Positions 42,142-50,882 of a stretch of DNA of 64,000 bases are shown here, one piece after another. Source of the DNA: Bacteroidales bacterium. Lineage in GTDB: Bacteria; Bacteroidota; Bacteroidia; Bacteroidales; Muribaculaceae. The stretch covers positions 94,414-158,413 of the forward strand of contig SFEA01000004.1 of the NCBI GenBank assembly GCA_004557385.1, in the 5' to 3' direction. Each line of letters begins with the position of its first letter. Positions within the stretch are counted from its first letter, which is position 1. The notes beneath the pieces are model-generated. The model was not told the DNA's origin. It was given only the letters and a program-made list of their open reading frames with translations, and made no database searches. A program made the translations under genes and the position numbers.

Positions 42142-45100
42142 TTAATTTTCAGTGTATAATTCCAATTCCAAAAGCATCACATTATAGTCGTGCAAAGCAT
42201 CGACATACGACTTGCGTATATCGTTTGCAGTGGTTATGCTATGCAGCAGTTCCACGATGCCGGTTTCACTTTCTTTATACAGCATCATGGCGTTACGCTG
42301 CAGTTCATCGGCTTGCTTGAGCGCATCGCCGGTGTAATAGTTGATGGTGCGCTGCTGACGCTCGAGCTGCAGCGTAAGTTCGTCCACCTTGTTGCGGAGC
42401 TTCAGGCGATTGTCCTCGGCATCCCATTGCGCAATGGTGGCTTCGGCACGCGCCTGCTTCACTTTGCTCTTTTGCGGGAAGAACACAATAGGCACCGCCA
42501 CTCCCACGCTCCACGAGTTCAAGCCCGACAGCGGCTCAATCTTCTGGCGCGAATAGCCCACCGACAACTCGGGGAAGAAACGGCTGCGTTCCACGTCAAC
42601 AGCCTTGCGTTTCACCTGAACTTGCGAATCGAAATAGCCTACATGAGCCTGCGAGAGAGTGTTGTTCTCGGGCATTGACAGCATGGTAAGCACACTGTCG
42701 GCTGGCTCCACAGCATCTTTGCTGAAGCAAGCCCATGCAAATCGCTTTGCCGCAAGGCGCACGTCGTCGGCTGCTTGCAGCACCTTGGTGTGAACTTCCG
42801 AAGCCAACGTAGCCATCATGCGGTATTCCAGTTGGTTGATGTCGCCCTGCAGCAAGCGCAAGTTGCCACTCTTTTGCAGCTGAGCACCCAGCGAATCCTG
42901 CATGACACTCAACGACAGCACACTTACGGCATGCTGATAGTCGACCCACGCACGTTTCACCTCGGCAACGATTTCTTTTTCCACCAGATGACGATAGCGT
43001 TCGCCGCTTGCCACCTGCACGTCTACCAAGCTATTTTTATAGAACGGTGTTAGCAACGAGCCCAACGACTGTTCCACAGTGAGTTCGTTGTCGTGTTTGA
43101 GTTCACCATTAAGTTGACCCCACGAATAAGTTACTTGTGTAGCCCCAAGCTCCCACGATTCGCCTTTCGAAGCCTTGATGCGAGCAATGTCGCTCTCCAC
43201 CGAGCGCAGGCGCGGCGACCCAGCCAAAGCCATGTTGATGGCTTGGTCGAGGGTTACCTTGGCAGGTTGCTGAGCATTGGCAGCCAACGGCATCAAAGCA
43301 AGCACAGCAATCAGAGCAGCCGTTCGCACACCACGGCGCGCCTTGTAACGGCGAATCACCACAGGCAACTCGTTTACGATGCGGTAGAATGCCGGTATGA
43401 CAAGCAGCGTCAGCACAGTGGACACTATCAAGCCGCCGATAACCACCGTTGCCAGCGGACGCTGAACCTCGGCTCCTGCCGACGTGGCTACTGCCATAGG
43501 CACAAAGCCCAGCGAAGCCACAAGCCCTGTAAGGAATACCGGACGCAACAAATGACTGCTTCCGCGCTTGATTATTTGATTGGTACACATCTCATATTTG
43601 CCTTGTTTCTTCATATCATTAAAGTGATTAATCATCAATATACCATTGAGCACAGCCACACCAAACAGAGCAATGAAGCCCACACCCGCCGATATGCTGA
43701 ACGGCAGTCCGCGCAGCCACAATGCCAATATGCCACCGATGAGCGACAACGGCACCGTTGAGAACACCACAAGCGAATAGGTGATGCTGCGGAATGCAAA
43801 GAACAGCAGCAACAAAATGAGCATCAGCGCTATAGGTATGACTATCATGAGCGTGCGTATGGCATTCTGCAGGTTTTCGAACTGTCCGCCATATTCAAAA
43901 TAATATCCCGGCTTGAGCTTAACATTGCCGTCGAGTGTGTTGCTGATGCGCTCCACCACCTGCTGGATGTCGGCATTGCGCACATTCACGCCAATAACTA
44001 TGCGGCGCTTGGTGGCATCGCGGTTGATTTGCAGCGGACCGTCTACAAGGTCGATTGTAGCCACCTCGCTAACGGGCACCTGCAATCCGTCGCACGTGCG
44101 CACATACAGGCGGTTGAGGTCGAGGTCCTTCACCTTGTCGTTGTCGAGGCGCACCACAAGGTCGAAACGGCGTTCGTTTTCAAACACCACACCGGCTGCC
44201 TCGCCGGCATAGGCGGTGCGAATGATGTCGTTTAGTTCTTGTATGTTGATTCCGTATCGCGAAATCTTTGTTCTGTCGTACTTCACCACCAACTGCGGCA
44301 AACCCATGGCCTGCTCAACAATCACGTCGCTTGCACCAGGCACCTGTGCCACATATTTGGCAGCGTCTTTGGCACGGGCATAAAGTTCCTCCATGTCCTC
44401 GCCATATAGCTTGATGGCAATATCAGCCTTTGCACCCGTCATCAACTCGTTGAAGCGCAATTGAATTGGTTGGCTGAAGTTAAACTCGGCGCCTTTCACG
44501 CCATCGAGGGCTTCTTTCATTTTCTCCACCATCTCTTCGCGGCTCGATGCCGAAGTCCACTCCTTGAATGGCTTCATCACTATCATCACGTCGGCATCTT
44601 CCACCGACATCGGGTCGGTTGGCACCTCTGCCGTACCAATCTTAGCCACTACATGCTTCACCTCGGGGAAACGCTGCTTGAGCACGCGTTCAGCCTCGAG
44701 CGAAATGTCGATGCTGCGGGTTAGTGAGCTGCCGGCAGGCAGTGTCATCTGCATGGCAAAGTCGCCTTCGTCGAGCGTTGGTATGAACTCGGCGCCAAGG
44801 CGCGTGAACAGCATCAGCGAAGCCGCCAACAGGGCAAATGCACAAGCCAAAGTTACAAACACGCGGCGCATGCATGCCGTCAATGCCTTTTCATATATGT
44901 TGGTGAGCCATGCAAAAAAGCGGTCGGCAAAGGTGGGCTTCAACACCACTCTGCGCTTGAGGAACAGCGTTGCCATCATTGGCACATAGGTGAGCGAAAG
45001 CACCAGTGCACCGATGATGCAGAACACCAGCGTCTGCGCCATTGGCGTGAAATACTTGCCTTCGATGCCCGTGAGTGTCAATATAGGGAAGAACACAATG

Positions 45101-46470
45101 AGGATAATCAGCACCGCAAACGTCGAGCTCTTAACCACCTTCACGGCACCTGCTTCAACCTCGGCGTTCATCTGCTCGGCACTGAGCGTCTTGCCGCTCA
45201 ACCGTTTGCCGTAGATGTGGGCAAGAATGCCTTCAAGTATCACAATCGAGCCATCCACCACAATACCAAAGTCGATGGCGCCAAGGCTCATCAGGTTGGC
45301 AGAAACGCCAAAAATGCGCATCAATATAAATGCAAACAGCATAGCCAACGGAATCACCGAAGCCACAATCAATCCCGAACGAATGTCGCCAAGGAATATT
45401 ATAAGCACCACGAAAACTATCAATGCGCCCTCAATGAGGTTGTAAATCACCGTTGAAATGTTTCGGTTGACAAGTTCCGAGCGGTTGAGATACGGCTCGA
45501 TGGTTACGCCCTCGGGCAAAATCTTCTGCACCTTAGCCACCCGTTCCTCAAGGGTCTTGGTCACCACATTGGCGTTTGCGCCCTTCAGCATCATGGCAAT
45601 TCCGCCCACACACTCTCCTTCGCCGTCCATGGTCATGGCGCCAAAGCGTTTTGCCGAGCCAAAGTTCACCTTGCCTATGTCGCTGATGTGCACCGGCATG
45701 CCGCCACGATTGGTGACGACGATTTTTTCAATGTCCTTGGTTTTCGAAATCATGCCCTCTGAGCGGATGTAATAGGCACGCCCTGCTTTTTCAATGTAGC
45801 TGGCGCCGGTGTTTTGGTTGTTTTTGCTCAGAGCGTCGAACACGTCGCCGATGGTGATTTGCAGCGCCGAAAGAGCGTCGGGGTCGATGGCAATTTCATA
45901 TTGCTTGAGATTACCGCCAAAGCTGTTAATCTCAACAATGCCCGGTATGCCCGACAACTGGCGCTTCACAATCCAATCTTGAATTGTGCGCAGCTCCATG
46001 GCGTCGTATTTATCCTTATGCTTGTCGTCGACTTTCAGCACATACTGATAAATCTCGCCCAGACCGGTGGTGATTGGCATCAGTTCGGGCGTGCCCAGCT
46101 CCGAGGGTATCTCGCCCGCCACCGCCTGTATCTGCTCGTTTACTAACTGGCGCGCCTGCAACGTGGGCACACTCTCCTTAAATACCACCGTCACCAGCGA
46201 CAAGCCAAATCGCGACACCGAGCGTATTTCTTCTACATTCATGATGTTGCTCATCGATATTTCCACCGGCATGGTGATGAGCTGCTCCACCTCTTGCGGG
46301 GCAAGCGTTGGCGACACCGTCACTATCTGCACCTGATTGTTGGTGATGTCGGGCACAGCATCGATGGGCAGCGTGAACATGGCGTATAATCCGCCAAGGA
46401 AAAGAAACAGTGTTGTTAATGCAACAAACAATTTCTTCTGAATCGAGAATCTTACAATCGAATTAAGCAT
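42142..46470 (-). CDS. CzcA/CusA-type heavy-metal RND pump fused to a C-terminal TolC-like channel domain
   Basis: A 1442-residue fusion. Residues 1 to about 1045 form a heavy-metal RND pump: N-terminal KKLFVALTTLFLFLGGLYAMF, the TM4 relay motif IDFGIVVDGSIVILEGI, the internal repeat MRRVFVTLACAFALLAASLM with the EFIPTLDEGDFAM motif, and the C-terminal PLATVVIGGLIVSTVLTLLV. After the last pump helix comes RRYKARRGVRTAAL, then a hydrophobic stretch LIAVLALMPLAANAQQ that looks like a signal peptide with an Ala-Asn-Ala cleavage site near residue 1067. Residues about 1070-1442 are a TolC-like domain (LDQAINMALAGSPRLRSVES; long helices). Such fusions are known in Bacteroidetes. Substrate metal is likely a divalent or monovalent ion such as Co, Zn, Cd, Cu or Ag, not resolvable here. 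Confidence 0.95.
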   Translation of the reverse strand: MLNSIVRFSIQKKLFVALTTLFLFLGGLYAMFTLPIDAVPDITNNQVQIVTVSPTLAPQEVEQLITMPVEISMSNIMNVEEIRSVSRFGLSLVTVVFKESVPTLQARQLVNEQIQAVAGEIPSELGTPELMPITTGLGEIYQYVLKVDDKHKDKYDAMELRTIQDWIVKRQLSGIPGIVEINSFGGNLKQYEIAIDPDALSALQITIGDVFDALSKNNQNTGASYIEKAGRAYYIRSEGMISKTKDIEKIVVTNRGGMPVHISDIGKVNFGSAKRFGAMTMDGEGECVGGIAMMLKGANANVVTKTLEERVAKVQKILPEGVTIEPYLNRSELVNRNISTVIYNLIEGALIVFVVLIIFLGDIRSGLIVASVIPLAMLFAFILMRIFGVSANLMSLGAIDFGIVVDGSIVILEGILAHIYGKRLSGKTLSAEQMNAEVEAGAVKVVKSSTFAVLIILIVFFPILTLTGIEGKYFTPMAQTLVFCIIGALVLSLTYVPMMATLFLKRRVVLKPTFADRFFAWLTNIYEKALTACMRRVFVTLACAFALLAASLMLFTRLGAEFIPTLDEGDFAMQMTLPAGSSLTRSIDISLEAERVLKQRFPEVKHVVAKIGTAEVPTDPMSVEDADVMIVMKPFKEWTSASSREEMVEKMKEALDGVKGAEFNFSQPIQLRFNELMTGAKADIAIKLYGEDMEELYARAKDAAKYVAQVPGASDVIVEQAMGLPQLVVKYDRTKISRYGINIQELNDIIRTAYAGEAAGVVFENERRFDLVVRLDNDKVKDLDLNRLYVRTCDGLQVPVSEVATIDLVDGPLQINRDATKRRIVIGVNVRNADIQQVVERISNTLDGNVKLKPGYYFEYGGQFENLQNAIRTLMIVIPIALMLILLLLFFAFRSITYSLVVFSTVPLSLIGGILALWLRGLPFSISAGVGFIALFGVAVLNGILMINHFNDMKKQGKYEMCTNQIIKRGSSHLLRPVFLTGLVASLGFVPMAVATSAGAEVQRPLATVVIGGLIVSTVLTLLVIPAFYRIVNELPVVIRRYKARRGVRTAALIAVLALMPLAANAQQPAKVTLDQAINMALAGSPRLRSVESDIARIKASKGESWELGATQVTYSWGQLNGELKHDNELTVEQSLGSLLTPFYKNSLVDVQVASGERYRHLVEKEIVAEVKRAWVDYQHAVSVLSLSVMQDSLGAQLQKSGNLRLLQGDINQLEYRMMATLASEVHTKVLQAADDVRLAAKRFAWACFSKDAVEPADSVLTMLSMPENNTLSQAHVGYFDSQVQVKRKAVDVERSRFFPELSVGYSRQKIEPLSGLNSWSVGVAVPIVFFPQKSKVKQARAEATIAQWDAEDNRLKLRNKVDELTLQLERQQRTINYYTGDALKQADELQRNAMMLYKESETGIVELLHSITTANDIRKSYVDALHDYNVMLLELELYTEN

Positions 46471-46498
46471 ATTTGCACAGTAGATTTCTGTAGGTAAA

Positions 46499-46523
46499 CA
46501 CTGAGTGTGATAATGTCTCAGTT
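46499..46523. promoter_or_regulatory. Inverted repeat in the leader of the CzcA-TolC operon
   Basis: CACTGAG and CTCAGT face each other across 11 bases (overall ACTGAG-N11-CTCAGT). It lies between the predicted RNA start near 46536 and the start codon at 46470. It could be an operator, or an RNA hairpin in the leader. No cognate regulator gene is in the window. Confidence 0.4.
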
Positions 46524-46542
46524 TTTTTGATAATTCTAACTA

Positions 46543-46550
46543 CAAATATA
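46543..46550 (-). promoter_or_regulatory. Minus-7 box of the CzcA-TolC operon
   Basis: TATATTTG on the minus strand fits TAnnTTTG; no spaced minus-33 TTG is visible, consistent with a regulated promoter. Confidence 0.45.
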
Positions 46551-46631
46551 CATATTATATCACTCTGTGCATACATTTTAACACTCGCTAACTTATGTTA
46601 CAATTTTAACGTCGTTTAACGCACCATCCAC

Positions 46632-46673
46632 AAAAAAAACATCAGCCTGCATTTTGCAATGCAAGCTGATGTT
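46632..46673 (-). terminator. Rho-independent terminator of tRNA-Thr
   Basis: On the minus strand AACATCAGC and GCTGATGTT form a 9-bp stem, with an inner GCATT/AATGC helix, followed by a T-run. It begins 3 bases past the tRNA 3' end. Confidence 0.9.
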
Positions 46674-46675
46674 TG

Positions 46676-46748
46676 AGCCACAAGCGGGACTCGAACCCGC
46701 GACCGTCTCGTTACGAATGAGATACTCTACCGACTGAGCTATTGTGGC
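46676..46748 (-). tRNA. tRNA-Thr(CGU)
   Basis: A full cloverleaf folds on the minus strand: acceptor GCCACAA/TTGTGGC with discriminator U, D-arm GCTC...GAGT (with a G10-U25 wobble), anticodon loop TTCGTAA with anticodon CGU (46713-46715), and T-arm GCGGG-TTCGAGT-CCCGC. The 31-39 pair of the anticodon stem is A-C. No CCA is encoded. It reads ACG codons. A TATCTTTG box at 46802-46809 could be its promoter. Confidence 0.95.
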
Positions 46749-46801
46749 TGGTTGGCGTTTTTGGCAGTCTGCATTTATCAGCACCGCCCGAAACGCGTCT
46801 G

Positions 46802-46809
46802 CAAAGATA
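46802..46809 (-). promoter_or_regulatory. Minus-7 box of tRNA-Thr
   Basis: TATCTTTG on the minus strand, 54 bases before the tRNA 5' end and just after the stop codon of the DUF4270 gene. Confidence 0.45.
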
Positions 46810-46818
46810 ATATATTTT

Positions 46819-48249
46819 TTACTTCTTTTTCGAATATGTCAAGCGAATTTTTGCCTTGGCAAGGTTAAGACGTGCCATGGCAGGACGCGCAACAGCCGGA
46901 GCCACCTTGGTGAGCACCGATGATGCCGAGCTATAATAGTAGCTGTAGCTCGACGACACCGACTCCGATGTTATGTCGACAGGTATGAGCGAGATGTTTT
47001 CGTCGTCGTCAGTAACGTCTTTGTTCGACGAAAGCACATCAATCACATATTCGCGAAGCCCACTGAACACATAGTTGTGATTGGTGGAATCATAGTAACC
47101 CACATACGAGCGGCAACCGTCGGTGAGCTGGTTTTCGTTGAAGAAATCATCCTTTTCGCTTGTGCGTATGAGCATCACGCTCGATGGCGGTTCGATGCCA
47201 TAATCGTTTTCGATTGTTTCAGCTGGGATTTCGAGCCTCAGCTCATTAATCACCTTCAAGCCCGAATCGAGATTATATTTTGCCACAATATCTCGAATTG
47301 GCAATTTGAGGTCTACTTGATAGCCCTGCGGAGCCACCAGCAATGCCTCGCCATCAGCAACTTGCTGCTGGAGCTTTTTGTCGACCTTCATGTTGATGAT
47401 GTTGTTCACCAATATCTCTGGCGTGACAGCCAAACAACCAATCGAATCGAACACGATGGTGTCGGTGCCAAATTCAGTCTTATATTTGCGATGATAGAAC
47501 ATCTCAATTTCGGTGCTTTGGAAGTTCATCACACGGCCGCTGCCAAACGAGTTTTTGATGTAGAAGCCGGGGAAGAATTTTGCAAACTCGTCGGGCGAGC
47601 TAAACGTCGACGGGTTATTCTTGAATTCGCGGAAAATCGAGCGACCGATTTCAACAGGCAGTTCCACGCGCGCCTCACGTAACTCGTAGTATTTGGTTGA
47701 GTAGGTTGCGTTGTCGTAGTAGCTTTGCAGGTGCTTTTCGCGCTCGGCAGTCGACTTGTCCATATCGCTTGCCGTATAAGTGGCAGTGCCCAGCAAATCG
47801 CTTTCGTTATAGTAGTCGGCAGGGTTGAAATCGCTATATATCGGGTTAGGCAACTGCTTATTGAGCTTATACACGCTCATTTGCATAGGCACAATCGAGT
47901 CGCCAGTGAAGCCGGTGCCAGCGCTTACGTACATCACCAAGCGCATGCGGTCGATGGTTTCCTCGGTAACGCCATCGGTGACAAAGCTGCCCACAGGCAT
48001 CATTTCGCTCACCACATCCGACGTCAGTTCGCCGTAGTTGTCAGCCTTGATTTCGCCCAACAGTTGCACTATGGTGCGGGCTTTGACGCGCGGTATAGCC
48101 ACCGAGTGTCCGGTGACGGTGAACGACGAGTCGGCAACCACCGAGATAGTGGTGTCGGAGAGCGAATTGCCCACGTTGCTATTGTCCTCGCACGAGCAAA
48201 CCGACACTGCCAGCATCAACGCTGATATATAACAGAATAAACTTCTCAT
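46819..48249 (-). CDS. DUF4270 family exported lipoprotein
   Basis: A 476-residue protein of the DUF4270 family. The N-terminus MRSLFCYISALMLAVSVCSCEDNSN fits a lipoprotein signal ending at VCSC. The body shows beta-rich segments with the family features TFVTDGVTEETIDRMRLVMYV-like ordering and a C-terminal half containing GFYIKNSFGSGRVMNF. The family is typical of Bacteroidetes and has no established function. It starts 11 bases after the GT5-type gene, an arrangement I recall from other Bacteroidales. The last 80 residues are Ser/Tyr-rich and then basic. Confidence 0.88.
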   Translation of the reverse strand: MRSLFCYISALMLAVSVCSCEDNSNVGNSLSDTTISVVADSSFTVTGHSVAIPRVKARTIVQLLGEIKADNYGELTSDVVSEMMPVGSFVTDGVTEETIDRMRLVMYVSAGTGFTGDSIVPMQMSVYKLNKQLPNPIYSDFNPADYYNESDLLGTATYTASDMDKSTAEREKHLQSYYDNATYSTKYYELREARVELPVEIGRSIFREFKNNPSTFSSPDEFAKFFPGFYIKNSFGSGRVMNFQSTEIEMFYHRKYKTEFGTDTIVFDSIGCLAVTPEILVNNIINMKVDKKLQQQVADGEALLVAPQGYQVDLKLPIRDIVAKYNLDSGLKVINELRLEIPAETIENDYGIEPPSSVMLIRTSEKDDFFNENQLTDGCRSYVGYYDSTNHNYVFSGLREYVIDVLSSNKDVTDDDENISLIPVDITSESVSSSYSYYYSSASSVLTKVAPAVARPAMARLNLAKAKIRLTYSKKK

Positions 48250-48260
48250 ACTCCTTTTTT

Positions 48261-49067
48261 TTATAAAGATTTATAAAAGTCGATATATGCCTGAGCATTC
48301 AGCTCCTCGCCATTGTAAGGCACAAATGGCTTGCCTGAATCCTTGATGAATTGCAGGATTTCCGGGTCGAGATTCTCACAACGCTGCAACACACCGTCGC
48401 TGTTAGCAATGGCAAGCTTGGTGAGCTCCTTATAGTCGACCGGCTTTCCAATCAGGCTCTTGAGCACATCGTCGTCGATGCCATCGGCTTGAATCTTTTC
48501 AGCCATGCGAGCATCAAGCGGAGCTACAAGGTCGTTGTCTACGATTGAATACACCACCTTAGTGTCGCGAAACGCCGAATCTTCGTTATAGAATTTCTTG
48601 AGGTAGACAGCGGCAAGGGCTGTAATCCAGCCACCACACTGCACGATGTCGGGCTCCCAACGCAATTTCTTAACCGTTTCAAACACGCCGCGCACAAAGA
48701 AGATGCTGCGCTCGTCGTTGTCGTCGGGCGACGAAACGGTTTCAAGCTCCTTGCATATATTGCGTGAAAAATAGTCGTCGCTGAAGATAAAATAGACTTG
48801 CAAGCGGGCGGGCTGCAACGTTGCCACCTTGATGATGAGTGGGTGGTCGGTGTCGTCGATTATCAGATTAACACCCGACAGGCGTATCACCTCGTGCAAC
48901 TGATTGCGACGCTCGTTTATACATCCATATTTGGGCATGAATGTACGGACCTCATAACCTGCCTCTTGCACAAGCTGAGGCAAAAACTGTCCTGCTTTTG
49001 CCAACTTCGTTGCTGGCAAATAGGGCGATATCTCCTGCGATATAAACAGTACCTTGCTAAAATCCAT
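48261..49067 (-). CDS. Glycogen/starch synthase catalytic-domain protein (GT5 N-terminal domain only)
   Basis: A 268-residue protein that corresponds to the N-terminal Rossmann domain of GT5 glycogen synthase (VLFISQEISPYLPATKLAKAG; YEVRTFMPKYGCINERR; VQCGGWITALAAVYLKKF). The C-terminal GT1 half, which holds most of the ADP-glucose-binding residues of complete synthases, is absent. This short form is common in Bacteroidetes next to DUF4270 genes. The start was placed at MDFSKVLFI (49067), because the upstream extension crosses the promoter at 49092-49099. Whether it is active as a transferase is not visible; a regulatory or binding role is possible. Confidence 0.85.
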   Translation of the reverse strand: MDFSKVLFISQEISPYLPATKLAKAGQFLPQLVQEAGYEVRTFMPKYGCINERRNQLHEVIRLSGVNLIIDDTDHPLIIKVATLQPARLQVYFIFSDDYFSRNICKELETVSSPDDNDERSIFFVRGVFETVKKLRWEPDIVQCGGWITALAAVYLKKFYNEDSAFRDTKVVYSIVDNDLVAPLDARMAEKIQADGIDDDVLKSLIGKPVDYKELTKLAIANSDGVLQRCENLDPEILQFIKDSGKPFVPYNGEELNAQAYIDFYKSL

Positions 49068-49091
49068 TTCCAATAAAAAATATTTTGCCTG

Positions 49092-49099
49092 CAAAGTTA
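49092..49099 (-). promoter_or_regulatory. Minus-7 box of the GT5-DUF4270 pair
   Basis: TAACTTTG on the minus strand, 25 bases before the chosen start; preceded by a T-run rather than a clear minus-33 box. Confidence 0.45.
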
Positions 49100-49387
49100 C
49101 AAAAAAAAAAGCATTTTGCCTACACACCGCACTTCCACAAAGCCTTTTAAGCCTAATTTATGCCCTATTTTAATGCTGATTTCACATTTTTAAGCACTTT
49201 CATTTGCATTTATAACTAAAATTTAGACCAATCTTCGATGCTTGCCCTCTTGTGTAAATCACAAATATATGCTTATTTTGCAAATATTTTCAACACAACG
49301 CCCAGCGCTGTGGTTTTGTGTATGCCCAAACGGGCACACACTACGACAATTCCTAAAAATAGAAAAACAAATAAATTGAAATAAACG
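49100..49387. other. AT-rich divergent intergenic region before ffh, with a hairpin
   Basis: The region between the GT5 gene and ffh is AT-rich and has no protein-like frame. Near its right end GTGTATGCCC and GGGCACACAC (49318-49341) form a 10-bp stem with one A-C mismatch and a 4-base loop. It probably lies in the ffh 5' leader, but I recognise no known RNA family; the SRP RNA core motif is absent. Confidence 0.4.
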
Positions 49388-50734
49388 ATGTTTGAAAATT
49401 TAAGCGAAAAACTTGAGAGATCATTTAAAGTTCTGAAGGGTCAGGGCAAGATTACCGAAATCAATGTGGCACAAACCATGAAGGAGGTGCGCCGCGCCCT
49501 GCTCGACGCCGACGTTAACTATAATGTAGCCAAGCAATTCACCGACACCGTAAAGGCTAAGGCTATCGGTCAAAACGTAATCAACGCCATCAATCCTAAT
49601 CAGTTGATGATTAAGATTGTACACGACGAGCTGGCTACCCTTATGGGCGGCGAACAAGCGCCGTTCAACGTCGAGGGCAAGCCTGCCGTGATTCTTATGT
49701 CGGGTTTGCAAGGTTCGGGTAAAACCACTTTCTCGGGCAAGCTTGCCAACAAGCTGAAGCACGACAAGGGCAAACGCCCATTGCTGGTGGCTTGCGACGT
49801 GTATCGTCCTGCCGCTATCGAGCAGCTGAAGGTGCTTGGCGAACAAATTGGCGTGCCTGTTTATTCTGAGCCCGAGAGCAAAAATCCGGTGCAAATTGCG
49901 CTTAACGCTATTGCCGAGGCTAAGAAGCAGAACCTCGACCTGGTGATTGTCGACACCGCCGGTCGTCTGGCTGTCGACGAGGAAATGATGAACGAAATAG
50001 AAGCCATCAAGCGCGCCATCAACCCAAGCGAAACACTGTTTGTGGTGGATGCCATGACCGGTCAGGATGCTGTGAACACCGCCAAGGAGTTCAACGACCG
50101 CCTCGACTTCGACGGCGTGGTGCTCACCAAGCTCGACGGTGACACCCGCGGCGGTGCTGCTCTTTCGATTCGCACTGTGGTGAACAAACCGATAAAATTT
50201 GTCGGTACAGGCGAGAAGATGGAAGCCATCGACCCATTCCGCCCTGCCGGTATGGCTGACCGCATCCTTGGCATGGGTGACATCGTCACCTTCGTCGACC
50301 GCATGCAGCAGCAATACGACGAGGAGGAAGCCCGCAAACTGCAAGCCAAGATTGCCAAGAACAAGTTTGACTTCGACGATTTCATCAATCAGATTGCTCA
50401 AATCAAGAAGATGGGTAACCTCAAGGACCTGGCTTCGATGATTCCGGGCGTGGGCAAGGCAATCAAGGACATCGACATCGACGACAATGCATTCAAGAGC
50501 GTGGAAGCCATCATACAATCGATGACCAAATATGAGCGAGCCAACCCCGAAGTGCTTAACTCCGGTCGCACAAGCAGCAGCCGCCGTCAACGCATTGCCA
50601 AAGGTAGCGGCACGTCAATCCAAGAGGTGAACCGACTAATCAAGCAGTTCGAGCAAACTCGCAAGATGATGCGACTTGCCACCACAATGAAGAACCCGAT
50701 GAAGGCTATGCAAAACCTTCGTCGTCGCAAATAA
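49388..50734 (+). CDS. ffh: Signal recognition particle protein Ffh
   Basis: GTPase that with 4.5S RNA targets membrane proteins to the translocon. The N domain covers residues 1-90; the G domain has G1 GLQGSGKTTFSGKLANKL, G3 VDTAGRLAVD and G4 TKLDGDTRGGAALS; the C-terminal methionine-rich M domain ends in KNPMKAMQNLRRRK and contains the SRP-RNA contact RTSSSRRQRIAKGSG. At 448 residues it is complete. It is on the plus strand, divergent from the GT5 gene. In related genomes I recall ffh directly before folD; here a secreted GH63-like gene lies between. Confidence 0.97.
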   Translation: MFENLSEKLERSFKVLKGQGKITEINVAQTMKEVRRALLDADVNYNVAKQFTDTVKAKAIGQNVINAINPNQLMIKIVHDELATLMGGEQAPFNVEGKPAVILMSGLQGSGKTTFSGKLANKLKHDKGKRPLLVACDVYRPAAIEQLKVLGEQIGVPVYSEPESKNPVQIALNAIAEAKKQNLDLVIVDTAGRLAVDEEMMNEIEAIKRAINPSETLFVVDAMTGQDAVNTAKEFNDRLDFDGVVLTKLDGDTRGGAALSIRTVVNKPIKFVGTGEKMEAIDPFRPAGMADRILGMGDIVTFVDRMQQQYDEEEARKLQAKIAKNKFDFDDFINQIAQIKKMGNLKDLASMIPGVGKAIKDIDIDDNAFKSVEAIIQSMTKYERANPEVLNSGRTSSSRRQRIAKGSGTSIQEVNRLIKQFEQTRKMMRLATTMKNPMKAMQNLRRRK

Positions 50735-50882
50735 GCATCTCATTTTTAGCCACACTCAGCATCTGCACTATCAATTTCGCTGCATGATGCTGGGTGTTTC
50801 TCTTAAACGAAGCCCTCTCAAACTCATTCCCCCTCTTTGCCTCCGACACTTTTCTCACCACAATATTAAATACACAACCAAA

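Noticed and set aside
46499..46528. A plus-strand terminator (ACTGAG hairpin followed by TTTTTTT)
   Set aside because: The T-run and stem are there on the plus strand, but no plus-strand gene ends upstream; I kept it as an inverted repeat in the leader of the minus-strand operon.
49100..49387. SRP (4.5S) RNA next to ffh
   Set aside because: The conserved core of the SRP RNA tip is absent from both strands of this region.
49421..50590. A 389-codon minus-strand frame opposite ffh
   Set aside because: Ffh motifs on the other strand are certain; this frame has no family features.
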